Assembly: GCF_013373865.1 (NCBI RefSeq)
Contig: NC_050470.1
Span: forward strand, 15,751,244 to 15,815,243
From: Monomorium pharaonis
Taxonomy: Eukaryota; Arthropoda; Insecta; Hymenoptera; Formicidae
Length of the DNA: 64,000 nt
Direction of reading: 5' to 3'
The notes beneath the pieces are model-generated. The model had not been told where the DNA came from. It made no database searches and worked only from the letters and a program-made list of their open reading frames with translations. Numbering within the stretch: position 1 is the first letter of the stretch; the number at the start of each line of letters is the position of its first letter. Positions 21,836 to 32,428 of the stretch are shown here, one piece after another. The position numbers and the translations under genes were made by a program.

Positions 21836-23286
21836 ATGCCGAAACACAAGAGTAAGAAGAAACATTCATCCCGTTCTCGGGATGAATCCTGCTCGTACAG
21901 AGAATCCTCGCGAGATGCCTACAGGAATAAATCTCGAGAAAGATCACGCTCGCACCGCAGGGAGGTAAGAGTGTCGCGGAATAGTTCTCGAGGTTCCAAC
22001 TCCTCCGGTCGCCTGAGTCCAGCAAAGGACTTCTCCTCTCGTCGATCCTGCTCGAGTGAGAGACTTCTCAACATGCTGGATCACATACGTAGCCTCGTCG
22101 CACATCGAGGCAGCGACCATAACCTTCAGTCGCAGGCGGCTACCCCCCTCTCAGACGCGACTCGTGGACCGACGCCATTGACCATAGAGGAACTTGCGGC
22201 CACGGGAGAGATGCCAGCACCGGTCTCACCGGCTTTTTTGCCTGCCAATGAGCTCTTAGAGGAGGAACAGACGGTCGCTCAAGCAGACCGCGGCATTGAA
22301 CCAGGTATGTCCTCTTGCTGACCCAGTTTCTGAATCTTTTCTGGCGAAGAGAGGACATAACCGATCTGTTTCCTCCCCCCCTTTTTTCTTTTCTCTTTTT
22401 AGACCGGCCTGTAGACGAGGTTAAGCTTTCAACTAAGGGGATGGTATCCTTTGCCGATCCTCCCGCCACTGCTGTCTCAGAGGCTAAGGATCAGGATGTC
22501 TCAGAGGACGCGCTGACTAAAGAGCTTTTTGGCCAAGCCCAGACATCACAGACAGTCTCTGCCTGCAACCCGCTGATTCTACAAACAATCCAGGCGATTT
22601 CTCGAAAGGGCCTTGCTGAGGAGGTTCGCAACGGCCTGCTTACGAAGTACGACACCAGAGAGGAATTTGTAGGGTTAGCACCACCTAAAGCAGCACCTAA
22701 ACTAAACAAAGAACTTATCGCTGCCCTGACGCCCTCCGTAGTTAAACACGACGAATTCCAGTCGCGTTCTCAGTCGCAGGTGGGATCATGCTTACGAGCT
22801 CTGGCTTCAGGTATATCAATCCTCCTTAAGAAGGATGTATCGCAATCTCTGCACGAGGCTAAGCCAGCTCTAGTCCTCCTCTCGGACAGCATCCATCTAC
22901 TCGCGGACCATTATTTCCGCTTATCCCTCGCTCGACGGGCCTTTACCAAACCGTCATTAAACCTCACCGGCAAGAACGCTGCAGAATGAGCTCCGATTGA
23001 CGAATACTTATTCGGTCAAGACTTCTCTCAGACTCTGAAGGCAGCTCAAGCTTGCGAAAAGGCGGGTCAAGAGGCGGTTAAAACAACCCCGCTCCTCGGA
23101 AAAAAAGCTCTACAACCGGTACGCCAGCAGACCCAACCAAGACGCCTTCAGCCTCCAGCGCCCTCCAGGTCGGGAAACCAGATGGCTCCCGCTCGCCCAT
23201 CGACGGCTCGCAAGACGGGAGTTTCGCAATACAAGAGCCGTCATCACCGCTCCCAGTCTAGATCCCGCTCCCGGCATCGCAGTTGA
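21836..23286 (+). pseudogene. DIRS-like gag, two exons, one in-frame stop
   Basis: Encodes the capsid-like protein of the element. The start is the ATG at 21836, because the upstream in-frame GTG has no support. The N-terminus is Lys/Arg/Ser-rich with SR dipeptides. Exon 1 ends at 22304; exon 2 begins at 22403, and the codon across the junction keeps the frame. The core includes NPLILQTIQAISRKG, LAPPKAAPKLNKEL, GSCLRALASGISILLKK and ADHYFRLSLARRAF, the usual DIRS gag pattern, followed by EYLFGQDFSQTLKAA. The C-terminus is again SR-rich (SRSRSRHRS), ending at TGA 23284-23286. A single TGA at 22987-22989 interrupts the frame. Total about 450 codons. It lies directly before RT in another frame. 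Confidence 0.82.
22305..22402 (+). other. 98-nt intron within gag (predicted)
   Basis: Donor GTATGT at 22305 follows CCAG; a long pyrimidine tract with CTTTTTAG ends at 22402. Unspliced, the frame stops within 5 codons; spliced, the two gag halves join in frame. This is strong internal evidence, though no transcript has been seen. Confidence 0.7.
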
Positions 23287-25060
23287 ACAAGGTACAGTCA
23301 GCAGGTCGCCTGGGCCTTTTCCTTGAACAATGGCTTAACATCACCTCAGATTCTAGGGTTTTGAACGCAATAACGGGGTTACCGCATCCCGTTCGCTTCA
23401 CTTCCTCCACCGAAACCTTTCTTACAGGAAATGGAGTTCTCTGAACGCGACTCATTTTTATGCAATGTGGAAATAGAACGTCTTCGATCCAAGGGGGCTA
23501 TTGAGGCGGTTGAACCATCAGAGGAACAATTTTTATCTCCTTTTTTTCTTATAGATAAATCGTCAGGTGGCAAACGATTCATCCTAAATTTGAAGGAGTT
23601 GAATTCATACATTGTACCCCCACATTTCAAGATAGAAGATTGTTGAACTGTTGCCCGCCTCATGCTGCCAGGTTCGCTAATGGCGACCCTCGATCTAGAA
23701 GACGCATACCTAATAGTTCCAATTGCCCAAGATCATCGAAAATTTCTATGTTTTAGATGGCGTCAGACAACCTACCAATTTACGGCTTTACCATTTGGCC
23801 TAGCTACAGCTCCATTTATTTTTACAAAGATCATTCGCCCAGTTATCACACAGCTACATAAAAAAGGTTATCAATCGGTCTTGTATCTAGACGACTTTCT
23901 CCTCCTGAACTCAACCAGCGCTGAGTGCAAGGCTAACGTCTCTATCACTATAAGGCTGCTGGAGTCTCTAGGTTTTTTAATTAATTACAAGAAATCTATT
24001 CTGGAGCCCTCTTCTAGACGTAAATACTTGGGATTTATTTTTGACTCTCGCGATCAATCTATCTCAATTCCTCCTCAACGTCGAACAAATTTACTCAATC
24101 TGACGATCGGCATAGCTAATAAATCTTTGTGCTCTATAAGAGAGTTCGCCAGTTTTATTAGTTCTCTGGTTCTGTATGCCCAGCTGTTCAATACGGACTT
24201 CTTTATACAAAGAAGTTTGAGAGGGAAAAATTCCTGTCCTTGATAAACTCGAACGAAAATTTTTCAGCAATCATGGATATTCCCTCGTCGCTCCAGCAGG
24301 ATTTTACTTAGTGGACTAAAGTTTTTTTGAATCGGCACCAGGCTAACAAAATCCGTGAGAGCACCTTTCGCATGGAGATCTTCTCAGACGCTTCCATGAC
24401 TGGGTGGGGTGCCTCCTGCGGAGAACAACCCATGGATGGTGGTCGCAATCGGAACAGTCTCTCCACATAAATGCCTTGAAACTCAAAGCATCCTTTAACG
24501 GCCTTCGTTGCTTTGCAGGGCACTTGCAAGACTGTAATATCCTTTTCCGCACAAATAACACGACGGCACTATCATACATTAATCGATTTGGATCAATCCA
24601 GTATCCGCATCTTTCCGACATCTCGAGACAAATATGGCACTGGTGCGAAAATAGAAATATTTTTCGTTTTGCTTCGTATATTTCCTCGCTAGATAACTAT
24701 ATTGCCGACGCGGAATCTCGAGCTCCGGACCCAAATACAGAATGGTCCTTGTCGGAGCAAGCTTTTCGGCGGGTGGCCGAGTCTTTCGGCCCTTTTGATA
24801 TAGATCTATTCGCCTCTGCCATCAATAATAAATGCAAAAATTATGTTTCCTAGCTCCCAGATCCAGGATCAATCGCAGTGGATGCTTTTACCCTTTCCTG
24901 GGCAGAACTCAATTTTTACGCGTTTCCTCCCTTTATTCTGCTTCCACGAGTCCTTAGGAAAGTGGTCGACGAGGGAGCAACGGGGACATTGATCGTGCCC
25001 TGGTGGCCCTTGGTTTCCGTTGTTTCAACGTCTTCTAATCTCAGAGCCATTAATTCTTGC
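23287..25060 (+). pseudogene. DIRS-like reverse transcriptase and RNase H
   Basis: RT copies the element's RNA and RNase H removes the template. The start of homology is GRLGLFLEQWLNITSD at about 23300. After a frame change near 23400 come FLSPFFLIDKSSGGKRFIL and LKELNSY, then a TGA at 23644, DLEDAYLIVPIAQDHRK, LPFGLATAPFIFTK and the catalytic YLDD (SVLYLDDFLL). A frame change near 24225 and a TAG at 24309 precede the RNase H motif EIFSDASMTGWGASC. Another change near 24420 leads to INALKLKASFNGL, NNTTALSYINR and IDLFAS; then a TAG at 24851 and VDAFTLSW with FYAFPPFILLPRVL, a tail typical of DIRS RT. Catalytic residues are present but the frame is broken at least six times. Confidence 0.82.
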
Positions 25061-26096
25061 TCCCAGCCATTCTCTACTTTCTTCTTCTTTCAGGAATCGA
25101 CACCCAGAATGCAAGATACTTTTCCTGGGGTCCGGGAGATTATCAGGAAAGCGTTTGAGGCCAAGCTCGCTCCACCCGCAGCAATTCCAGCATTGACAGC
25201 CTCTCTGACGGAATCGACTATTAAACAATATTCTCCTCCCCTTCGGTGCTGGTGGGATTTCTGCAAGCTGCACGGCGTATCTCTCTACTCCCCTACCGTG
25301 GCCCAGATGCTTGAATTTTTGGCCCAGAAGCTACCTAAGGCTTCCTACTCGAGCCTTAACACTATAAGATCGGCTGTATCGCTCATTAGTCAAAATGATA
25401 TCGGCAACCATCCTATGGTCAAGCGGTTTTTTAAAGGCGTTGCATCACTTAAACCGCCCCGACCTAGATATGACTACGTCTGGGACGGTCCCAGCGCCAG
25501 TTATCTTCAAGCTCGCCTCTATCTATCCGTACGACTCATATTCGTTGAGCGTTCTTACAAGAAAGGTAGTACTTCTTCTCGCCCTGGGAACGGGTCAGCG
25601 GGTACAAACGCTCTCCTTGTTGAGGATATCTCACATCACCCTAACAGATAAGCTGATCATCCGTATCCCGGATCGGATTAAGACATCGGCGCCAGGCCGC
25701 CCTCAATCGTTCTTCTCTTTCTCACGTTTCGTGGAACACGAAAATCTCTGTATTTTCCGGCTAATGGAATATTATCTCAGGAAGACCAGCTCTCTGCGTC
25801 CTAGTTCATGTGATTTTCTGTTTATCTCCATAACCAAACCGCATAAATCGGTCACAGCCCAATCAATTAGTCGTTGGATAAGGCAGGGCCTCGAGGAATG
25901 CGGAATAAATACCCAAATTTTTTCCGCTCACAGTACTCGCCACGCCTCAACCTCTCGAGCCGCATACAAGGGAGTCACGCTTGACCTCATCAAGCGCGCA
26001 GCTGGTTGGTCGGTCAAATCCCGCGTATTCGCAAATTTCTACAACAGACCGATTGTAAATCCGGAAGATTTTACCAACGCGGTCCTTTTACCCTGA
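25061..26096 (+). pseudogene. DIRS-like tyrosine recombinase
   Basis: Would integrate the circular DNA intermediate by phosphotyrosine chemistry in the nucleus. The N-terminal core-binding part (IREIIRKAF-like, LTESTIKQYSPPLRCW, TVAQMLEFLAQKL) is in one frame to about 25490. A single frame change precedes the catalytic part: LALGTGQRVQTL with the first Arg, then a Lys-containing region, SAHSTRHAS with the H-x-x-R signature, and AGWSVKSRVFANFYNRP holding the Trp and the nucleophilic Tyr. It ends at TGA... 26096 (TLLP-like terminus). A TTTCTTCTTCTTTCAG before 25094 looks like a splice acceptor and might serve expression of this ORF. One indel aside, all catalytic positions are intact. Confidence 0.85.
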
Positions 26097-26240
26097 ACAT
26101 ATATACATATATATTTTTTTATTTGTTTTTCCTTTTTTTTTCTTTTTCTATTTGGAGAAGCCTCGATAGAAACAGAGGAAAAAAGAAAAGAATAAGGAGA
26201 AGGACGGTTTATAAGCAAGATCCTAACGATCTAGTATTAA

Positions 26241-27312
26241 CCCAGTGAACACATTTTATAGCGGCAATATAACATGGAAGTTACAAGTAATTTAACATTG
26301 TTATTCTTGTGATATGTAGGTGCTATATAACATGGAAATAACCTGTTATGTAATATTTGTTATACGCAAGTGATATAGCTGTTATACATCGTTTTGGCGT
26401 TACAGTCATTCAACAAAAATTGTATAATCGTAACATAACACGTTCGTATCAATGTTATTACGGAACGATGCGTCGTAGTTGACTCAGAAATTAGACAACA
26501 TTATAACATCCTGAATGATAGATCTATTTGATAATAAAACAAAATTATTATAAAAATAATGTTTTCAAAAATAACGGTTTGTCTACAATTACTGCGCACA
26601 AAAAATGCACAAAATCTGAATTTATCATGTGCTGAACAAAAACAGAATAATAAATGTATACTATTCAATTTTTTCTTAGAATTACGATCTATATAGTTAA
26701 CCATCTAATTAATCATTTGAACGCTTCAAAGTTTAGTGCTAAATAGATCGCAATTTCCATCAAATTATTAAGGTTATGGAAAAAGATAAATTTAACAATG
26801 AAATAAATAAGTAAATAAATTAATTCTATTTATTTTTAATATGTTTTGCAAAATTTAATTGCTTTTATAAAAAATAATATAGTTGCGTCAGTTTATAACA
26901 TATAAGTATATGTAGACAATAACAAGTACCCATATCGATGAGTCAAATTGGCGTAGCAGATAGAGTACAAGGTTCGTTCATCCTAAGGTCCCGGGTTCAA
27001 ACCTAGCAGCGGCAAGTAAGAATAAAATAAAAAATTACATAATTTAAATTTAATTAATTAATAAAAATTTATTCTAAATTTAGTATGTGCTGTTGATAAA
27101 AATAATTTTAAAAAAATGAAATTTTTATTTTTATTTTATTTTTCTTTGTAACTGTTGTGTAACGGTTAGATAACATGTAATTATAACATATTATATTGCT
27201 GAGTCGGAAATTGTAACTTACATGTAAGTTACGTGTAATTTCAGAGTAACGTAACCTGATATATTCGATTACATTGCTGTTACACTGCTGCTATATTACT
27301 GTGTTCACTGGG
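26241..27312. mobile_element. 1072-bp DNA element nested in the DIRS-like 3' region
   Basis: Perfect 12-bp termini CCCAGTGAACAC / GTGTTCACTGGG extend imperfectly to ~33 bp. The interior is AT-rich with many GTTAT/ATAAC steps and a palindrome CTTACATGTAAG near 27213. It contains a tRNA-like block. No ORF is credible. It inserted after the DIRS-like element, so it is younger. Confidence 0.78.
26950..27015 (+). ncRNA. tRNA-like / SINE-head-like sequence
   Basis: TGGCGTAGCAGATAGAG resembles an RNA polymerase III A box, and GGGTTCAAACC, about 40 nt later, resembles a B box. The T stem does not pair well, so it is not a working tRNA gene. It may be a tRNA-derived SINE fragment inside the nested element. 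Confidence 0.3.
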
Positions 27313-27543
27313 AAGCTACCACTATCTTCTTAAGTTTAAGTTTTGCATCTAATACGACTATATTATCGACATATCCTTACTCTAGAGAGTCTCTTTTTGT
27401 TACGCCCTATACAATATACGGCTATTCTGCATGTATTCTGTAATTCTATTTTTCATCTTAATGATAAATATTATAACTACAGCCAGTTTTTTTCTCTCTT
27501 ACTTTCTAGATGTTATCTCCGGCTAATTGCTGAGCTTTTAACA

Positions 27544-27652
27544 ACTACATAGTTATTTCCATCCGGACGAGACAATAGGCATAATTGTTAGATTGAACGA
27601 ACTTACCTGTGAAGTTCGATCCTAATTATGCCCCATTTGTCTCGTCCGGATG
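27544..27652. repeat. internal complementary region of the DIRS-like element
   Basis: Positions 27544-27585 complement the left end of the element, and 27586-27652 complement the extended right end, so the two termini meet here at ...GCATAAT|TGTTAGATT.... In DIRS elements this region is held to template completion of the ends and formation of the circle. Agreement with both ends is near perfect, with a 2-nt difference (GGGGCAT against GGCAT). Confidence 0.88.
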
Positions 27653-27745
27653 GACTCCCTCCCGTACTTATGTTCTTTTCGGTTCCTTTTTTCTCCCCCC
27701 CCCCTCAAAGTTGCGATTAGCCGTCGCTTCTTGAACTTTGAACTT

Positions 27746-27957
27746 ATGAGGTGCACATGGCCACGCACGTAAGAGCGCGCGCAGCGCCAGGGCCTTGGCG
27801 CGAGGACCCTAGGCGCGCCATGTTTTGCTTTGGCGGGGATTTGAAATCTGTTGTCGGATTGGCGTGCAGGAGCACGACTACATAGTTATTTCCATCCGGA
27901 CGAGACAAATGGCATAATTAGGATCGAACTTCACAGGTAAGTTCGTTCAATCTAACA
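27746..27957 (+). repeat. right inverted terminal repeat with 39-nt extension
   Basis: 27746-27918 is the complement of the left repeat. 27919-27957 (AGGATCGAACTTCACAGGTA...) is unique to the right end and to the internal complementary region, the asymmetry expected of DIRS elements. Confidence 0.85.
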
Positions 27958-28440
27958 ATTTATCATGATTGATTCTTTATACATTCTCCTTTCGTAACCA
28001 TCTTATTAGAAAATTACGAAATGCACGAAATATTATCCCTAATATGCACTCTTTGTAAAATAACACGATAGAAAAATATTCACGTTTGATCTAACGACTT
28101 CAGGATAAATTATTCGATGCAACTTCTACGGTAATTATAGGTAATTAGAGATCAATGTTATGTCAAGTATCGTTAGTATGGTTAACTAGAAATGATTTTC
28201 TCTTGTATATGATAGAGAACTTCGAATTTCTTCTATCGTTAATACATTATAAGTCACTGAAAATTTGTCGTAATTAATAATGCAATTAAAGGTAGAAGAA
28301 ACTGTAAGTTTTCTATGGTTATAAAAGAAAATCCTTCGTTGTGTTAACAATACATGATATTGAACATTAATTTTTAAGCGTTAATAATTATCGTAGCATC
28401 GCGCCTAAGCTATCGTGAAATCGTTACATCAACGACCTTA
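27958..28440 (+). mobile_element. copy C, right part
   Basis: Continues the element interrupted at 21585. The first half matches B from about 14283; the second half (28240-28410) matches A 5965-6115 in A's orientation, so this copy contains both arms of an internal palindrome. It ends ATCGCGCCTAAGCTATCGTG, the empty site for the solo LTR in copy A. Confidence 0.65.
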
Positions 28441-28448
28441 AATAGTAT

Positions 28449-28568
28449 AGGTTTGTTTTTAATTCCTGCACTGCTGCACTAGTGCAATAAGTAAGAATGA
28501 AAAAATATATATTTGTCTTATTCTAACTTATTGCGTCAATGCAGCAGTACAGGAATAAAAACAAACCT
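28449..28568. mobile_element. 120-bp hairpin MITE, TAT duplication
   Basis: Arms of ~53 bp (AGGTTTGTTTTTAATTCCTG and complement) meet around a short AT loop. TAT lies on both sides (28446-28448, 28569-28571). Confidence 0.78.
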
Positions 28569-28571
28569 TAT

Positions 28572-29628
28572 AAATACTAGCTATAGAACCATATTCCTAC
28601 AAACATTCATCACGACCATAAACTATCATTAACAATCGCGCTACTCACACAGAGTGAGTGCTTCTATAGTTCTATAGACACGTTAAAGCCGGACCGCATT
28701 TTCCATTCTGGGAAAGGGCAATAAAGAAGCTACAAAGAATATGGTTTGTCAATCAACTTTGAAAACGTATGAATTCAAGCATTTGAAACCTCGAATTATG
28801 AACCAGGATTGTCTTTGACATTTCTTTGGGCAAATCAGATCATTCGGCATAAGCAATATCAATCCCACATGTGCGAAATTTGAGTTGGTTCAAAACGTTA
28901 TTAATCAACAATTTTAACGTCACCTCGTGTCGTAGAGAATAACAGAATAAAATAGATGGTCGTTGTTTGTATTAGAGAATTTATTTATAATTTGAAAACT
29001 AGGTGCAATAATAGCTCAATGTTAAATTTGGAGAGGTTTTTGGTAACGCATAATTACTTTAACTTAACATTTGCAACTCTAAAATTTTACAAAATCTGAA
29101 TTAGTTACTAATAATAATTTAATGCAGACATTTAAGATTACTGCTATTAACACAAAAAATAGCAGCGTCTGTTACGTACATCGTACAGTGTTAATTTTGG
29201 AAACAGAGTTGTATACGTATATGGATCAGCTCAAGATATTATTTATTATGTACAAGTAGTGTAAATGACATTCTAATGCAAAAAAAGCATGACGATTCAT
29301 CATGAAATAATAGAAATCTACGCTATAATGGAGAGAGCACGCAATAAAGTGACACAATTGCAAAAATTTTATCTTGTCCGTGTTAAGTTTTACTACTTTT
29401 TCTCTATTGAAAGTAAAATGCTGACAGCTTCATGATCTTCACCTAGAATGAAATAAAAAAATGCATATATAAAACATCACATATATAAATTAATATTATG
29501 CGATATCTTACACTAAATCAGAATTGACACACAACACGTACTGAAATTCTTTGGATGTTTGCTTATTGTCCAGTGAGCAGAATTATCATGTGTGTGAGAG
29601 TCACGAATACGTATTTTAATATCCATTA
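28572..29628. other. non-coding stretch, nothing firm
   Basis: Moderately AT-rich unique sequence. It lies downstream, on the minus strand, of the candidate exons at 29629-30331 and could hold their 3' UTR. No repeats or motifs were recognised. Confidence 0.35.
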
Positions 29629-30331
29629 TTAAAATATCCAACCAACATCCATTCTTGAAGGTGTTTGCAAATTGTATGGACTATTTGCTACTCCTCGTCC
29701 AAAACCACTTCTGTAAGATCGTTTATGTAAAAATAAACTTTAAAAGAATCAATAAGATAAATAGAATAAAAGCAAAAGATCATACCTGCTAGGATGCATC
29801 GGAGAAGCAATTCTAGGAGACATAAATCCTGCCACTGGTAATATGGAATTAATATCCTCAGCTTTATTTATAATAATTTTTTTTCCTGGCCTGTGGTCAT
29901 TTTCTTCCTCTTTTTCATTATATTCAATGCTTTTCTCCTGTAATCATAGAGCATAGGAATATAAAACATTACATGTAAACAAAATTCGTACACAAAATTT
30001 TCTTGCATCTTTGACACTTTATTATACCTTCAGGTTCTTCTCGTTTTATTGTTTCTTCATTTTATCTCCGGACTTGACTTCTTCTGCCTCGTCTAGAGCA
30101 GGATAGGAGGGCAATAGGAGTGTCCCTGTTAGTATTCCTATACCTATTTGTGTACCTTTGTATTTAAAGAAATTATAAAGAAAATTAGCACAATTAAATA
30201 GGAAGAATAAATTTTTAAAAATTTAGTTTGACTATTTATGTATATAATACAAAAGAAAATGTTCTATTTTTAATTCTTCTATAATTTCTTTAAATATAAA
30301 GATACATTAATACACTTACCCTATCTGTCAT
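29629..30331 (-). pseudogene. candidate split gene or pseudogene, unknown function
   Basis: On the minus strand a set of exon-like blocks fits together. 30331-30320 is ATGACAGATAGG followed by GTAAGT. A block up to about 30155 and ending 30028 encodes IGILTGTLLLPSYPALDEAE. 29937-29786 lies between ATTACAG and GTATG and encodes PGKKIIINKAEDINSILPV then SPRIASPMHPS. 29710-29629 starts after CTTACAG and encodes SGFGRGVANSPYNLQ, ending in TAA. The last two junctions are in phase. Against it: a TAA interrupts the second block near 30056, and the first junction is out of phase. I do not recognise the protein. The splice sites are good enough to deserve a transcript check. Confidence 0.3.
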
Positions 30332-30381
30332 TTTATGGCACGATCTTCATGAAACTGTCATAATATAACCTCACTGCATGT

Positions 30382-30815
30382 CACTTAGGATGCGTTCCGT
30401 TTCATAATACGTATAATACGCATGGTGCATTATTTATCCTTGTTGTTTGTCAAAACGTTTAAACGGAAGCGCACAGGGGCTCAATTCTTGAATTTATTCG
30501 CAAGAGAAACGTACGCGCAAATACTCACTCAAACAGAAAAGTGCAAGTTTATTGGTTAAAAGTCATACGATAGCCAATAAGGTTCCAACTTTTCTGCAAG
30601 AACAGAATTTGCGAATACGTTTCTCTTGCAAATGAATTCAAGAATCGAGCCCCCGATCGAAACAGACACTATATACCAATCAGATTGCTGAGTTAGCTAG
30701 AGTTAAGATAAATTTATAGAATTTGATTGGTAATGTCCGTTTCGATCTGTGCGTATATGGGACTCACTTCGTTAAACAATGCGCATCATGCATAAAATGG
30801 AACATACTCTTAGTG
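30382..30815. mobile_element. two small MITEs inside an outer inverted repeat
   Basis: 30476-30654 is a 179-bp element with ~36-bp arms beginning GGGGCTCAATTCTTGAATT. Next to it 30655-30749 has arms GATCGAAACAGACA / TGTCCGTTTCGATC. Both lie within a weaker pair of arms at 30382-30430 (CACTTAGGATGCGTTCC) and 30780-30815. None has an ORF. Confidence 0.65.
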
Positions 30816-31153
30816 CGAGCTGGCGCGTGGCGCGAGCAAGCAGGTGCATGGCGCTAGCGAGCCACTTGCGACCCACGTGACTTTTATGATATATGGTGTT
30901 ATAGGGATTTTTTAAGTCGATAATCAGGAAAGGTGCATGTACTTTCTGATATCACGACGCTGATAGCGCGTTTTCGTAAAGTGGTCGTATACGATCAATT
31001 ATTAATTGTATTGTTAGTGATTGTGTCTATTGTTGTTAAGAGATACGGTAGTGGCTTGCGTTGTTGTTTGTACGACGAAATATGTAGTCTTCAGCGAAAC
31101 GGTAATTTTATACGTTATTTTATAACATACACGTCATTTTATAAACGTCTTAA

Positions 31154-31312
31154 CTCAGCAAACACAAAGTTACATGTAACGTGCTTGTTAGTTGTAATTT
31201 CCCACTCAATAATATAATTGCCATATAACACACTTGTTATATTACAATTACATTGTTGAGTGGGAAATTACAACTAACAGGTACGTTACATGTAACTTGA
31301 TGTTTGCTGGGA
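31154..31312. mobile_element. ~158-bp palindromic MITE
   Basis: Nearly a full palindrome: CAGCAAACAC and GTTACATGTAA at the left, the complement with GTTTGCTGGG at the right, and CCCACTCAA/TTGAGTGGG inside. Termini resemble those of the element at 26241. Confidence 0.75.
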
Positions 31313-31918
31313 AGTAAATTTCTTTTATTTTTTTTTTATGTCACTGACTGGTACAAATATCTGGATATGTCGAAAATCTAGAAATACAGAATATGATTAT
31401 TTGAATCCATTTATATATTTGTGCGTTACTTTTTCATAAATTGATAACACGATAAAAAGAGAATTGAAATGTGTATTATTATTTATATATTTATTGTAAC
31501 CTCTTTCTTAATGCATCTTCGATATCTTCTTGATGACACGTCCAGGTATCTGTGCCGGTTATTGTATATTTGTAGTCAATTTATAAAAATTTATATTATT
31601 GATAAAACTTAGATAAACATAATTTGAATTTTATTTTGCTGCGTTTAATATTAATAATTTTATTAATTTATACAGGTGAAGGATTTTTGGTGCTGGTTTG
31701 TGCATTTTTTTTCTTTGTGCAATAACGTGAGTATATATATAAAAAATATTTATAAATTTAATGATTATGATAATGTATAATATACATATAATATAATTTT
31801 ATATTAGTAAGGTAATTGGTGGTTTGCACAGAAGACGGGGGGGGGGGGTAAATCGAAAGGAGATAAAGGATTTTAAAATTATTGAAATGTAAGTAATAAA
31901 ATTATAAATATGTATAAC
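31313..31918. other. AT-rich gap with a 12-G run
   Basis: No gene seen. An uninterrupted run of about 12 G lies near 31838. Confidence 0.5.
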
Positions 31919-32240
31919 CCACACAGCAAATATATTTGAGATATAATCAAAATACCTTTTACTTACAATACAATTTTAAATCAATTTTAAGGTATTTCGT
32001 TTTAAATATAGAATTAAAGATTAAAATAATATATAAATATAAAGATTAATATATGATTATGACGTTTTATTATCTTGAAGATATTTCAGAATCATTCTTA
32101 AGATATTTTGAAAATCTATGATTATGATGTTTTATTATCTTGAAGATATTTTAGCTCTTAAGATATTTTGACAATGTTATGTAACACATATTTTGATATA
32201 CAGAAATATCTCTGTGAAGATATTTTGTTGTGTGGTTGTT
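31919..32240. mobile_element. ~320-bp MITE with internal 62-bp duplication
   Basis: Ends CCACACAGCAAATATATTT and, at the right, the complement of CCACACAACAAAATATC. Inside, 32050-32112 and 32117-32175 are direct copies (TTTTATTATCTTGAAGATAT). Confidence 0.6.
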
Positions 32241-32335
32241 GCTACACAACAGATTTCGTTAATGGTATTATACATTTTTATTCTCTTTGTTTACTGTAAG
32301 TTTGTAAGTAAAAATAAAAGGGTGGTTTTGATCCA

Positions 32336-32420
32336 AGGGATCTGAGGGGGGGAGGGCCAGGGGGGTAATTGCGAGGAGGGGTATGACGCCATGCGGGGGA
32401 GGGGGATAACGTCACACGTG
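32336..32420. other. G-rich tract, potential G-quadruplexes
   Basis: Several runs of 4-7 G within 80 bp on the plus strand, unlike the AT-rich surroundings. The minus-strand ORF over it is not protein-like. Confidence 0.5.
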
Positions 32421-32428
32421 CGGATGCC

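Larger units (their letters stand above)
21586..27957 (+). mobile_element. DIRS-like tyrosine-recombinase retrotransposon
   Basis: This has the complete architecture of the DIRS order: left inverted terminal repeat, gag, RT-RNase H, tyrosine recombinase, internal complementary region and right inverted terminal repeat with an extra 39-nt tail. It copies through RNA and is thought to circularise and integrate by the recombinase rather than a DDE integrase. Removing it joins GTTAACGAAG to ATTTATCATG, collinear with element B, and there is no target duplication, as expected for this order. It carries a 1072-bp nested insertion (26241-27312), so its own length is about 5.3 kb. No methyltransferase domain, which some DIRS members have, is visible. 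Several stops and frameshifts make it inactive as it stands. Confidence 0.9.

Noticed and set aside
22140..22709. Minus-strand ORFs over the DIRS-like gag
   Set aside because: Shadows of the gag coding strand.
24878..25110. Methyltransferase domain between RNase H and recombinase of the DIRS-like element
   Set aside because: The interval is too short and matches the usual RT-RH C-terminal tail; no methyltransferase motifs seen.
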